DNA from: Brachynemurus nebulosus
Taxonomy: Eukaryota > Arthropoda > Insecta > Neuroptera > Myrmeleontidae
Reading direction: 5' to 3'
Length of the DNA: 64,000 nt
Assembly: GCA_035578155.1 (NCBI GenBank)
Contig: JAPWDM010000012.1
Span: 15,287,619-15,351,618, forward strand
Notes under the pieces: model-generated
Told to the model about the DNA's origin: nothing
The model's database searches: none
The model's input: the letters and a program-made list of their open reading frames with translations, nothing else
Shown here: one piece after another, positions 23,742 to 35,850 of the stretch
Layout of the letters: every line of letters starts with the position of its first letter
Position numbering within the stretch: position 1 is the stretch's first letter
Position numbers and translations under genes: made by a program

Positions 23742-24969
23742 TCATTGTATATTTCGCATTTCTCCACACTATGTGTCTTGGTTAGTTACTTGTCGCAACT
23801 TCTCTCATTTGCTTTAAGGAGACATTATTGTTTGTTTGTTCTTCTTACTAAGCAAATATATAGATTAGTAAATTTGTTAACAGCAACACACCAGGGTTTT
23901 TGTGTACACATTCTGGCATAATACACAGGATGTTATGGTGTAAAAATAATAGGGTATGGTTATGTAAAGAAACAAAATACGATTTATTTTTAGTCTAGAA
24001 AGCGGTATTCTAGTTTCAAATTTTTTAAAAATCGATTTGTTTTGTTTCATTTGCTGAAAATATAGGCCTTTAAAAATGTGTCCTTAAGAGGAAATTTAAA
24101 AATTTTAGAAATTTATGAAATTATAGCTATTGTAATATAGAAGGTTCCAGTATAAGGTATCATACTTCAAAACTCTAACTGTATAATATTTTTCTAGAAA
24201 TCAAATTTTTCAAGCTAGTCGACATAATATCTCGAGTTCTATTTATCCAATCGACTTCCAATTTCGCATATACCTACCTTCAATACATGTTGCTTTATGG
24301 TAAAACAACGGATACTGCAAAATTTTAAATTTTACTATTTTTAAAAAATAAAAAACTGAAAAAAAATATCAAAGAAATAATTTTTTTAAACAGCCACCAT
24401 TTTTAGATTTTAAAAAAAAATTTTATTGTGGTTCCTGCCAGAATGACAACCTTTCTAAACCATAATCGTTTTCTTTTTTTCGATTTTATATATTCTTAAA
24501 TTATCAGTAAAAAAAAAAATAAAATAAAATAAAACGGGAATTCCTTTATCTCTAAACTCGACGACCCCATTAACTGTTTAGTTTCATTTAATTTGTACTG
24601 AGAACGTGGAGTACCACAATTTTGTAGTAAAAGAACTATGGAACTATGGAACTATACCGGTGTAGTAAAAGAACTATATTAGGAATATAGAAATATATCC
24701 TATAATAGGAATTTTCAAGAGGTCAAAGAAAAACAAATATAAAAATAACCTCATTAGAAGCGAATTTAGAAAATACATTAAGATTTTGAAAAATGAAACA
24801 ATAACCAATAATTAATGACTACTGTTGAGTTTTTGAACTGTTCAAATTTATGTTGAGAAAATCTTTTCTTAAAAATTATGCCGGAAACGCAGACTTACTC
24901 TTCTAGACAAGGATAGGTAAAATCAAGGACATTCAGAAGCTTGTAACAATATAGGACCAGATAAAGACA
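23742..24969. other. No gene recognised
   Basis: AT-rich sequence without supported frames, TIR pairs or arrays. GAACTATGGAACTA-type short direct repeats lie near 24630-24680. Confidence 0.4.
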
Positions 24970-24971
24970 TA

Positions 24972-25859
24972 CAGTGGCAAAGCAAAAGTATTTGGACAGT
25001 CATATAACAAACAAATTTTAGTGGTTAAAACCAGGTGAACAGTGAAATTAGTAAAAATTTTGACTTGTGTTCTACATAAAATGATTTATTAACTATTTTT
25101 TTTACAAATTAATAAAAAAAAAACTAAATCCAATTCAGTTACTATTTAAAAATTAGCATTTTTTCACTTTAGAGTAAATAATTAACACGTTTCAAAAGTA
25201 TTTGGACGATACAATTTCCATTCGTTATTAACAAGTATTTAGTATTTAGTAGCTTATTCCATTAACTTAATCACTTGTTTTAGTCTATTACGCATTAACT
25301 TCACTAGTTTTGATGTCGCTTCTGGCCAAATTTTACTCCATTCAAAAGATTACTGACACCACCCCAATCGTTTGATTTCAATCCAATTGTAATCCTTTGG
25401 CATCATTTGGGGAAAGAAATTCGAATCCATCACATTTCAAATCAACAAAGCTTAATTAAGACTTTAAAATTGGAATGGAGTAAAATTTGGCCTGAAGCGA
25501 CATCCAAACTATTGAAGTTAATGCCTAATAGACTAAAAGAAGTGATTAAGGCAATGGAATACGCTACTAAATACTAAATACTTAAAACAATTTTCTTTTA
25601 TTGCTAATAAAGAATGGAAATTGTATCGTCCAAATACTTTTGAAACGTGTTAATTATTTACTCTAAAGTGAAAAAATGCTAATTTTTAAATAGTAGCTGA
25701 ATTGGATTTTTTTTTTATTAATTTGTAAAAAAAAATTGCTAATAAATCATTTTATGTAGCAGACAAGTCAAATTTTTTACTATTTTCACTGTTCGCCTAG
25801 TTTTCACTATTAAAATTTGTTTATTATGTGACTGTCCAAATACTTTTGACTAGCCACTG
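24972..25859. mobile_element. Fold-back Tc1-like derivative, TA target
   Basis: CAGTGGC at the left and GCCACTG at the right, with TA on both sides (24970-24971 and 25860-25861), give a Tc1/mariner-type insertion. The inverted match is not limited to the termini: arms of about 370-390 bp (24972-25342 and 25472-25859) are near-complete complements. Both contain the sequence encoding EWSKIWPEATSKL near their inner edge. Two copies of the 3' end of one Tc1 transposon are therefore joined head to head around a 129-bp remainder of the transposase. Confidence 0.9.
25362..25577 (+). pseudogene. Tc1-like transposase C-terminal fragment
   Basis: The frame reads PQSFDFNPIVILWHHLGKEI, then LKLEWSKIWPEATSKLLKLM and PNRLKEVIKAMEYATKY, then a stop. 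It corresponds to the Tc1 family end (PQSPDLNPIENLWxxL ... KGxxTKY). The conserved glutamate of IEN is replaced (IVI), and everything N-terminal is missing. Inactive. Confidence 0.88.
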
Positions 25860-25862
25860 TAT

Positions 25863-26775
25863 TTATTACACATTTCTAATTAAAGTGCGATAACTAGTAC
25901 AAACGTGTGATATACGACATTTTCGTTCATCCTGTATATCCCGTACAAGGGATGTGTGTGTGTGTAGGGCATGTAAGTGGCAGCGCCCGTATACACAAAC
26001 TAAACTTTATTACAACTTATTCAAGGATAATACTTGTGTGCTACTACAACCGTTTGTATATTTCACTTACATTCTTCATTTTCTCCTCACCTATGTATTC
26101 AATTCTCCTTATCTCATTTTCTTTAATAAACACACAACTTACTACAGAATAATTTTATTATTTAATTTTAAGTTCACGTCATCAAATGGTAGTGACGAAT
26201 ATTTGCATATTTGCTATATAAATTATAATGGGCAGCATTCACAATTCTTATAAGCGGAGTTTACACGATTAACATGTACCTGAAAAATTTTTTTAATTAT
26301 CGTAACCGAAAAACTACCAGATTTTTTTTTTTTAGTGAAATACAATGTTAAATTTTATCTGGTTACAGATGAATCGTTATGGTTGGCGGCAGATTTTTAG
26401 AACAGGGCGACAAAAGTTGTAAGATAAGGTTTTTTGCTTGCTCGTCGGTTATGTTTTTAGGGAAAGTCAAGAAAAACAGTAGGAAAAGTTACGATTTTTT
26501 TGTATTTGAGTAAAAAGTGGGGGTGGCATCTTTCACGGTGCCTAGGAAGGCACTTTGAGTTAATATGGCCCTGGTTAGTTAGCAATGTACAAATAATTAT
26601 ATTCTATTATCAATGTAATCAAAACAATACGCATATATTCCGGGCCAACCCCACCTAAGGGTCCAGTGCAAAGTTAATTTACGGGGCTTTGAAATAAATT
26701 TCCTGCAACAACGTAATAATTTAGGCATTGTATGATTGTAACAAAGTTATAACCTTGACCCTACCTAACTAGCTA
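25863..26775. other. No gene recognised
   Basis: AT-rich sequence with short overlapping frames (25907-26253) that have no recognisable domain and simple composition. Confidence 0.35.
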
Positions 26776-27625
26776 CCACTTGGTGCAGAATTGCTGTAAC
26801 CTTACTACTTTTGGTGCACAACTGTTGAGACGACTACTTTTGGTACAGAACCACTGTAATCTTACTACTTTTAGTACAGAACTGCTGTTATCCTAATACT
26901 TTTGGTGCAGGATCGCCGTAACCTTACTACTTTTGATATAGAACTACGGTAATCTTGCTACTTTTGGTATAAAACCGTTGTAACCTTACAACTTTTGGTG
27001 CAGAACCGCTGTGATCTTACTACTTTTGGTGCAGAACAGCTGTGGTCCTACTACTTTTGGTGCAGAATTGCTGTAACCTTACTACTTTTGGTGCAGAACT
27101 GTTGAGAACTACTTTTAGTACAGAACTGCAGTGATCCAGAATCGCCGTAACCTTACTACTTTTGGTACAGAACTACGGTAATCTTACTACTTTTGGTACA
27201 AAACAGTTCTAACCTTACTACTTTCGGTGCAGAACCGCTGTGGTCCTACTACTTTTGGTGCAGAATTGCTGTAACCTTACTACTTTTGATGCAGAATCGT
27301 TGAGGCTACTTGGTACAGAACCATGTAATCTTACTACATTTAGTACAGAACTGCTGTGATCCTAATAATTTTGGTGCAGAATCGCCGCACCCTTGCTACT
27401 TTTGGTAACTTTTGGTACAAAATCGTTGAAACCTTACTACTTTTGGTACAGAACCGTTGTAGTCTTACTATTTTTGGTGCAGAACCGCTGTAGCCTTATT
27501 AATTTTGGAATAGAAATGCTGTGGACCTCACTACTTTTTTGTATAGCAATTTGATGAATAAAATAAATTACTCAAAAAGTAAGTCGATCGTTTCGGTAGA
27601 TCCGAAGTAATATTTTATTATCTTC
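26776..27625. repeat. 31-bp minisatellite, about 24 degenerate copies
   Basis: The unit is close to TTACTACTTTTGGTGCAGAA followed by CNGCTGTAACC. Copies vary mainly in GTGCAG/GTACAG and in the pyrimidine-rich junction, and some are truncated. It ends in GTATAGCAATTTGATGAATA and CCGAAGTAATATTTTATTAT, the same flank as the short array at 18686-18850. Confidence 0.92.
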
Positions 27626-29403
27626 AGCCTTATTATCTCTCTGTAGACACAATGGTAATAATTTAATGAATAAAGTTAGTATAGTTTTCAAAATAGTAAC
27701 CAAAGTTCAAATTCAAGTGTTTTTAAATACACATTATAGACAATTTAACTCATGTGTATCAAGTCCGATAAGAATATTGTAGTTTTTTTTTTTCACTTTT
27801 ACCATTGGAAAAAAGTTAGGACAGATTTTTACAGTGAAAAAAATGGTACAAAACATTTCATTGGTCATTTCATTGCAGGTAAACGCGACAAAAATAGAAA
27901 AAAAATTCGTATTGGTAAATTTAACTGATTTCAGAACCCCAGTAACAATGTATTAAACAATGATATGAATTATACTAATTTATTTTATTCGTTAAATTAT
28001 CTTTCCGTAGTGCACTTGAGTTTTATATTTTTTCTGAATAAATTTGTATTTTCTACAACTCAAATTTCTTGCCTAAAAGCAATTTAACTCGAATTACTGT
28101 CAACTAACAAAAACGTTTCGGCTTCGCTGTCGCGTTTTTATTAGTTGACAGTTTTTCTCGTTAAATTTCTTGGCAAAAAATTTTCATTAAACAAACACAA
28201 ATTTAATCGGAAAAATATAAACTTCTCATACCGATTTGTAAAATCATGATTCTGGAACGTAAAATTCCACGATAAATTTTGATTTCAATAAATAAATCAA
28301 TACCCTCTTTCAGAAGTCAGATAAGTTTTTGATTTTAAGTTAGTCATCGCCGCGGCGTTTGAATGGGTCAGATGAAAAGGGTACATATTCCAAAAACCGA
28401 TATTTTCGGAAAACTAAAACAAACTGTTTTATATAAAAAGTAATTTTTTCACAGCAAACTTTTCTATAGGAAAAGTGTTCATCTAGGTTAGTAGCCCATG
28501 TTTAGCCATGAAAATGAAATAAATGTTTTAAAGTATATAAACTATTTACATAAAAATTCCGTGGAATATGTTCCTTTTTCAAGTCAATATTTACAAGTTG
28601 AATAATTACTATAACTAAACTAAAGTTTCTGAGAAATCAAAGTCCACTTTACAGTACTCCGTTAAATAAATGAAAGTAAGGGTCTACAGCATTAAAAAAA
28701 TCGTATTTATAAATACCTAAATGAAATGTATTCAATTTTATTGAACTACCTGATGCAATCATAAAATCTACTTTTGTAATGTTGTTATTATTATAAATTT
28801 CTTAATATTACTTGTTTAATTTAAAATTACTTATTTAAGTAGGTATATCACTGTATTACTATATAAATAAGCAAACTATTTCAAGATCTATTACTTTTTT
28901 TACAACATAGTGTATTTTTAATAATTTGTATATACAGTGCAATATTACCTGAGTGAGAGATATAAAAACTAATAGCGGAAGTTTAGATATAATTATACTC
29001 TATATCCATCTTTATTGCAAAAGTATTTTATCTTCTTAATGTAACAAAATATGTATATCTCTTATTAAAATATATCTTTCCTTTTTGTTGGACTTTGATC
29101 CCTCAAGAATTCTGCGTTTAGTTATACTTTTTAATGTTTTTACAAGATTTGATATATTTTAATATAATTATTTTACTTTTTTGCTATTTCAAAAAGGATA
29201 TTAAGGCGATGTAAGGTCTAACTAGGTTATATCGTTTACCAAACATTCTAATTTGGACTTCTGGTTCTTTATGTGAATACAATATGGTCTTTTTTTACAC
29301 CCACCAGGCCAGTCTAAAATACAAAATGGCTATCTCAACTCCTCTTGTCATTTTTATGGAATATGTACCTTTTTCAACTGACCAATTTAATTATAAAAGG
29401 TCA
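27626..29403. other. No gene recognised
   Basis: AT-rich sequence. A hairpin-forming pair TGTCAACTAA(C/T)AAAAACG and CGTTTTTATTAGTTGACA lies at about 28098-28152. GATTTCAATAAATAAATCAA near 28270 matches 19844-19863. Confidence 0.4.
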
Positions 29404-29407
29404 CTAA

Positions 29408-30325
29408 CCCTAGAATCATACGTTGGTCTACGAGTCAAGTTAATCATACATCGGCGTCGTTTCGACGAATGGACTTTTTACGGGGAGTTTTAGAGTTTAT
29501 TTTCAAAAAACATTTTTTTACATAACAATACTACAAAAGCGAACAAAATATTTAAAAAAATTGGATTTGGAGAAATTTCTTAATATAAATATTTATTAAT
29601 TTTTTTAATCTTTTTATCAAAGTATATTTTCACTATAAAAATTAAAAAATAGATAAATACATCAATTGTATCATAAAACATGTCTTTCAAATAATTAATT
29701 TATGAACTATTATGAGTCAGTGGACATGTGTGACTTTACAGAATGTGAAATTTCACAGTCATAAATATTCCTATAGATATGTAGTTATTTCCCCATTAGG
29801 CACATTTGTAAATTTTCTAAAATTTGTTAGTAATTTTTAGAATAAGATCTCAAAAAATAATAAAAATTAAAATATTTTCCATAAAATAAATTGTTAACCT
29901 TTTATTAAGTCACTTGAAACGCATTCTTTAGTTTTCGATTCAATATATTAAAACTTCAGTATTATGTCGTCTCTATAAGTCAAACAGCTGTAATCATCTT
30001 TCACATTATCATAATCATTGAATAAATTAATTATAACATCCATATCTTTAATAAATTTTAGAATAATTAGGAAAACTTTTATATGTGGAGTACAAAATCT
30101 TTAAAAAAAAATATGGGTTAATAATACATCGTCGTCCTTTTGACGCACACTATTTCAGTATAAAAAACGACAATAGCTATAAACAAAATTTATACGTCTT
30201 ATGTGTTATAATAACAAATAAATTAGATAACAGAAGTTTCACAGCAAGCAGGCACCGACAAGTTGTGTATTGGACCAGGTAGAGAAGTTCGTTCGTCGTT
30301 TTGACGAATACGTATGATTCTAGGG
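29408..30325. mobile_element. piggyBac-like non-autonomous element with CTAA target
   Basis: CCCTAGAATCATACGT at the left and its exact inverse at the right end bracket 918 bp. CTAA flanks both sides (29404-29407 and 30326-30329). piggyBac family elements typically have CCC(T/C) ends and TTAA targets; CTAA is a one-base departure. Subterminal TCGTCGTTTTGACGA-type palindromic words occur near 29455, 30130 and 30290. There is no transposase. Confidence 0.8.
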
Positions 30326-31419
30326 CTAAAGGAACTATTTCGAGTTGATTAAAATTTCTTTAATTAACAACAATAAAACAACAATTAAATACAAAACTTC
30401 CAAACTCTGTTAGCCACCTTGACTACTTGTTGCCATAAAATTTACTCTCTGGCGACAAAGGAAAACTTCAAGTACCGTCACAAACTACATTTCTTCTAAC
30501 CATCCACTCTTTCTTATACCCAAAACTAATCTCGATGACGCAATTAATAATTTATACAAAAAAATCTACTTACTGTGTGAAATATCTCCTTCACAAAACA
30601 TAACATAACATAAAAAATCTTGTTTAATACTTACTACTATTCTTGTTTTGGGTATTTAACCTACAAATTTATTCAGGACTAAATAATCCCTCTATTTATC
30701 TATTAGATTATAGAAAGTTGTAACAAATAGAACATACCCCATAGATGCCATGGCGTTGGTTGGTGGGGATACGTGTGGTGGGAGTAACCTTCCTCGCCTC
30801 GATTGTCACATGTGTGTCTAACATATTAATAACCCCGCGCAGCGGCAACGGGAGAAAGAGTTGACAAATGAATAGAATAGCGAAATCTTAATATGTGTGG
30901 AAAGGAGGATACTGGAAGACACATATGCTCCTGATACATACATAATATATCCCGTATTTATTATATTACTCTATAACATTGGGTTTTGTAACTAACCAGA
31001 TCATTTTCGTGAACACAACACATTTCCCAATACGATTTTATAGAGAGTAATTTGTTTTAAATTTAACGTAAAATTAATATTTAGTTGATAATTTTGTTTT
31101 GTTGTATCGCGTCAGACAGAGTTATAATGACGCAATTTATTGTCTTAATTTGCTTACGTAAGTGGTTTTTCTTTAGTTGAATAAAATTCACGTTTAACTT
31201 TTAAACAACATGAAATATTATTGAAAATATTTTTGCTGATAAAATATGTTAAACTTTTAATTCCGAGTGTGAAGTTTGTTGCTAGAGGGCCTGCTGAGGA
31301 CAACAATTCACACGAGGGATCAAAAAAAAAACTTTAGTCCTGTGACGTATATTTTATTTTTTGCAATTTCGAATTAAAAATTTCGTTTATAATTTATTAT
31401 CTGTACATATAACAAAAGT

Positions 31420-31580
31420 ATAAATCTGTCTCTGTCTGTCTGTCTGTCTGTTCACGCATCACGTAAAAACTACTGGACGGATTTTAATGAAATTTGGTGA
31501 TGATAATTTTATTACCTGGGTCAACATCTAAGATACTTTTTATTCCGGGAAAATATCTCATTCCCACGGGAAAATGGAAA
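31420..31580. repeat. (TCTG)n-headed dispersed repeat
   Basis: A TCTGTCTGTC run is followed by ACTACTGGACGGATTTTAAT, GAAATTTGGTGATGATAA and CCTGGGTCAACATCTAAG. The same order is present three times in tandem at 58446-58950. An interspersed family, class not determined. Confidence 0.85.
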
Positions 31581-32639
31581 AACTATTTTAAGCATCTACA
31601 CACATTACGCCAATTTACATATTTCCTAAAGAATTTCATAACTATTGTAACAAAAATTGTAAATAAATTTTGTAGTTTGTAAATTTTTCTGAATTTTAAA
31701 TAAAAATAAAAAAATGTTGCTAATTGTGTACCGAAAAATACAATAAATACACAATTGTCAATTTGGAGACAATTTAATGCATTTTAAAATAAGTAGCTAA
31801 TTACCTAGCAACGATATTTAATTTAAGTCAAATTTCGCTAGCTGATTGGTGAGGTCCTATTTAAATTCTGCTCGCTAGTTGGCTTAAAACTATGAGGGAC
31901 TAAAGTATGTATTTTAGCCCAAAAATTATAAAAAAAAATATTTTCACTGGTCACATTATTTTTTAGTTTTGTTCCAAAATTTCCAAATTTACAATTAAAA
32001 ATATTTGTGTTCCATAGTGCCACCTAAAAAAATTTAACGCTCCAGGTCCGAATCTAGTGGACCTAAACTTAAATCTGTTGTTGATTTTATAATTATTTCT
32101 GTTTAACATGACATGATTTCTAATTTCGTTCTATATCACGAATTTTTCGGCGGTTCTTACAGTAGTGGAAGCAATTTACGTCTATAATTAAATTGAAGTT
32201 CGCGGGAATGAAAGTTGGAGAGTTTTTGATTTAAAAAATATTAGTTATCATATATTTTATCTTCACCATATAAAAATAGTTCTAATGGAAAATGAAAAAT
32301 ACCCCTACCGCAGCATCCTGCATAACATAGCGAATTTCCGTTTATAAAAGTTAGCTTTTCTTGGAAACTAATTGTCATGGAATAATAGTTTAAAGACCTT
32401 TTTTATGTGATTTTTTCTCCTCTTTCCAATGATGTAAAAAAATTTCACTAAAGTTTTTTAATAAGGGGAAATGTTGACAAAAAACTAATTGTTTTTACGA
32501 AAATTGCGAAAATTGCCGGAAAAACCATGTTACGGGCATCGGACGTGTCTGGTTAACCAACTCGCCTAACGGTTTGGGACTGCCAATATTTTCAACAAAT
32601 TTCATAAACGTAAAACATTTCGTTCGAGAGCTATCGCCC

Positions 32640-32642
<3 letters not shown>

Positions 32643-32698
<56 letters not shown>
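32643..32698. repeat. (AT)n microsatellite
   Basis: About 55 bases of alternating AT. It creates artificial Tyr-Ile frames on both strands, which are not genes. Confidence 0.95.
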
Positions 32699-32699
<1 letters not shown>

Positions 32700-33546
32700 A
32701 GGTTTCTAGGGACCTCAAAAAAAAATTTCTGGCATAGTTCCGGGCTCAAGTCGCGTCATGACAGTGGTTGTAATAGCTGAATTCCATTCTGGAAATTCGC
32801 TAAAGAGAGGGAGAATAAATTGACAGAGGCAGGTGGGGGAAGGCGAAGTAGTTAAGCTTATAAAACAAACAAACGTTTAACATTTTCATAATTAAATATA
32901 TAAATATAAAAAATTACATTTTATCCTGTCATGCCTCACCTGTGGAGCAAAATTGGGTTTCCAACAAAATAAAGTGTTTCACAGTGTTCTCTTATGACTG
33001 ACTCGGATTGTTGGAAGGACAGACCGATCGTAGATACTTGCTTGTGGCAGGGTATTCCATCTTGTCGCATCTTTCCCTACTCGTCAACCGTCCCAATTTC
33101 ACGCGGAAGTGTATAAATACACTGAGAAATCAAAACTTTCTATTTTTGCAAATTAGACAAATAATTTTTCTTAAAACTTCTCTTTTCATTCTCTTCTCAA
33201 ATAACATTCTCAAATTTATTTGTGGAATATTTTACTATAATATGTACCTTACCAAAAAGCATAATTTCACTCTTTATCCGTTAAAGTTTAATCTTAATTA
33301 CCGTATAAACGTGACTAACATGATTCATGAATTTTATAAGAAGTTTTATCTCTCTAGTTTTATCATTAACTTACCAAGAATAGCAAGTCATAAGTATTCT
33401 TTTTAAAAATATATTATGAACTACAGTTATATATGTACAATTGTTTTACAAGTTCAGAACATTATATTATGTGTGTATTCTTTCACACAAGTAGATGCAA
33501 ATATACATACAAGCTTTAAATAATATTTTTCAATCCTTTTCGTATA

Positions 33547-35226
33547 GGGGAAACCGGGTAAACGTGCCTCACAGTGCTAAAGGTGGGAATGAAACTCGCA
33601 AAATCAGTAAAACAATTTATTTGAATAGTTAGATTGATTCTTTGATTCAAGGGACAGAAATTGAATCAAATATGTTTTTATGAAATTTACGGATTTGATG
33701 GATTCATTCGTTTGTTATTCGCCTTTTTTCTACTTCACTCCACACTTCTTTCGCAGATGTGTCTCCAATTTCATTAGTTCCTTTTCTAATCCCATCTTCT
33801 ACTGCTTTTTATAAATTATCTTTGAATTGCTTCGAAGAATCTTTCTTGCCTTTGCTCATTTTCTAGAAAACATACAAAAAAATTACATAAGTTACTTAAT
33901 AAAACACAATAAAACTGATTTTAAGCCCGAGGCAGATTTTACTGAAACTTTCCGGAGTACTTGCAAAAATCATGCAAACATGGTATCAAAGAACCAATTA
34001 TCCTTCGTAAAAACCATTAAAAATTTGCACACTTTTGTCTAGACAAAAACTATAATAGTATAACCACAGTTTAAATAATAGTTTATTTCACAAACAGTTA
34101 CGAAACGAGATGACGTAAGAGTGTCATTTGGAATTCAAAAATTCCAAAGGGTTATCCACGTTATGTATCTAAATAATGCACAACATTATGCATACTAATA
34201 TAGTGAAAATATCATCACTAAAGTAAATTTAATTTAGAAAAATAAATTTGCAGGTCAAATTATTTTATGAAAATTTACAGTTGATAATTATATAAATTAT
34301 TTAATTTTGTCTAAGTTTCACTGACTTTTGTAAAGTTTTTAACAACGATGGCAGTGGAATTTTAACTGTCATTAAATTTTTTTTATCTAAAGCTTGTCAT
34401 ATGTTATTTTCGATATTTTCCTGTAATTTTAGTGGGTTTTGTGATCTGTAAGATATTTCTAATATGTATTTAATTATTATGGTGGCTTAAAATGTCTGGT
34501 GATAACTCTTATGCTGCTAAATTTTGTTTAAATCATTCAAAACAAAATTTCAATTTATGTTTTTTCTGAGGGCCGTTTGATGCAAATTTTTAAGTATTAT
34601 TATAATTTGAATGGTTATGTAAAAATACGTTAAATAATAAATAATTATTAATATTTTATAATAATTCAGTTAATATTTTCGATTTCGACAGTGGTTGGTG
34701 CTAATAGGTCGTGACGATCTAAATTCTCGTGTTGAATACTGTCATCAATTTCGCGTTTCCTCAATTCATTTTGAAGAAAGTTGCTTTTAGTTGTTCATAT
34801 AATTCAACATGACTATTATCAACCCTCAATCTCACATGTACAAACACATACTATCACATAAGTAAAAAAGACAAACATAATTGTTTATACTTATATCAAA
34901 AAAGGTTAGAAAGTGCGTTTCGCTACTGCCAATGGTAATAATCTTTTATTCATACTGTGATATAACTACGTTTTATAGCACCCACTCACGCCTAATTTTA
35001 CACTTTCATTGCCAAACTAATACTATTGACTTTGTGAGATGGCCAGAGATTTTATGTTAAATAAGTAGATTCTTATTTTTGTCACGCAATATCACGTGAT
35101 TGGCCATATAGTAAAGAAAATGTATCACGCGATATCGGGTGATTGGCAATGAACATGTTAAAACACGTTTTGAAAGAGTTTAGGTAGAGAACACTTTAGA
35201 CTGGAGTGCATATACCAGGTTTCCCT
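33547..35226. mobile_element. TA-flanked TIR element, GGGGAAACCGGGTAAACG type
   Basis: The left end GGGGAAACCGGGTAAACGTG and the complement of the right end AGGGAAACCTGGTATATGCA align over about 21 bases with five or six differences. TA lies on both sides (33545-33546 and 35227-35228). No coding frame. Near the right end, a GATAT/CACG-rich word (ATCAC(G)TGATTGGC) occurs twice (about 35088-35150). Confidence 0.55.
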
Positions 35227-35639
35227 TATTGAATTTTATATTCGTCAAATTTTCAATTTTAAAAATAAACAAATTCGGTAATTTGAGGCTTCACTCCTAT
35301 CACTTTGAAGAAAAATGTTTCGCTGACCGGGCTTAAAAATAAAAAATGGTAAAAGAAACTATAACCTCATTTTACAAGCTCTTTCTGACGATATCCTACA
35401 CAATTTGTACGTAAAAAAAATTTTTATCACCACTTTTCAATTTCCGGGAAAATACCAGAAACGTATTAGGTGACTTATATAAGGATTTCATGAAATTATA
35501 AGTTATTCGAGAAATAGATCACCTAAAAAAATTTTTTGAAGTACGAAAATCTGAAGAGTGTTTTCGAAAGAAAACTATTGAAAATCTGGCAAAAAACCAC
35601 TTTACACAACCTTTATTTTAAATGCTGCAGACAGATCTA

Positions 35640-35850
35640 CAATTATTATGAGGGGGGGGGCAAGCTTTGTTACTGGCACCCTTCTCGAGAAAAATTCAAA
35701 TTTTAAAATTCAAAAATCCCTGCAAGAAGCAAGTGACGAGCAAAAAAAAACCTTAAATCCAACATTTTCACACCCTCAAACTTGCACTTTGGTCGCCCCT
35801 AACACCTGCAGGGGGGCACGTGCCCCGCTGCCCCCCTAGATCCGACCCTG
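35640..35850. mobile_element. GC-rich hAT-type terminal fragment
   Basis: Read as complement, the right edge CAGGGTCGGATCTAGGGGGG is a typical hAT-like end. It is followed by GCAGCGGGGCACGTGCCCCC. The opposite end is probably near the G run at 35650, but no duplication was found. Confidence 0.45.

Larger units (their letters stand above)
30330..33544. other. No gene recognised; repeats only
   Basis: Long non-coding stretch. The part around 30740-30860 is GC-richer and unique-looking. A TCTG-rich dispersed repeat lies at 31420-31580 and an AT microsatellite at 32643. Near 32300-32345 a block (GCATCCTGCATAA with GCGAATTTCC) matches 49465-49495. The 132-codon frame at 33008-33406 has no recognisable domain. 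Confidence 0.4.

Noticed and set aside
26776..27540. CRISPR-like 31-bp repeats
   Set aside because: Head-to-tail minisatellite with no unique spacers.
32495..32780. Frames on both strands with Ile-Tyr repeats
   Set aside because: They are translations of an (AT)n microsatellite; no gene.
33008..33406. 132-codon plus-strand frame
   Set aside because: No recognised domain, AT-driven composition, no splice context.
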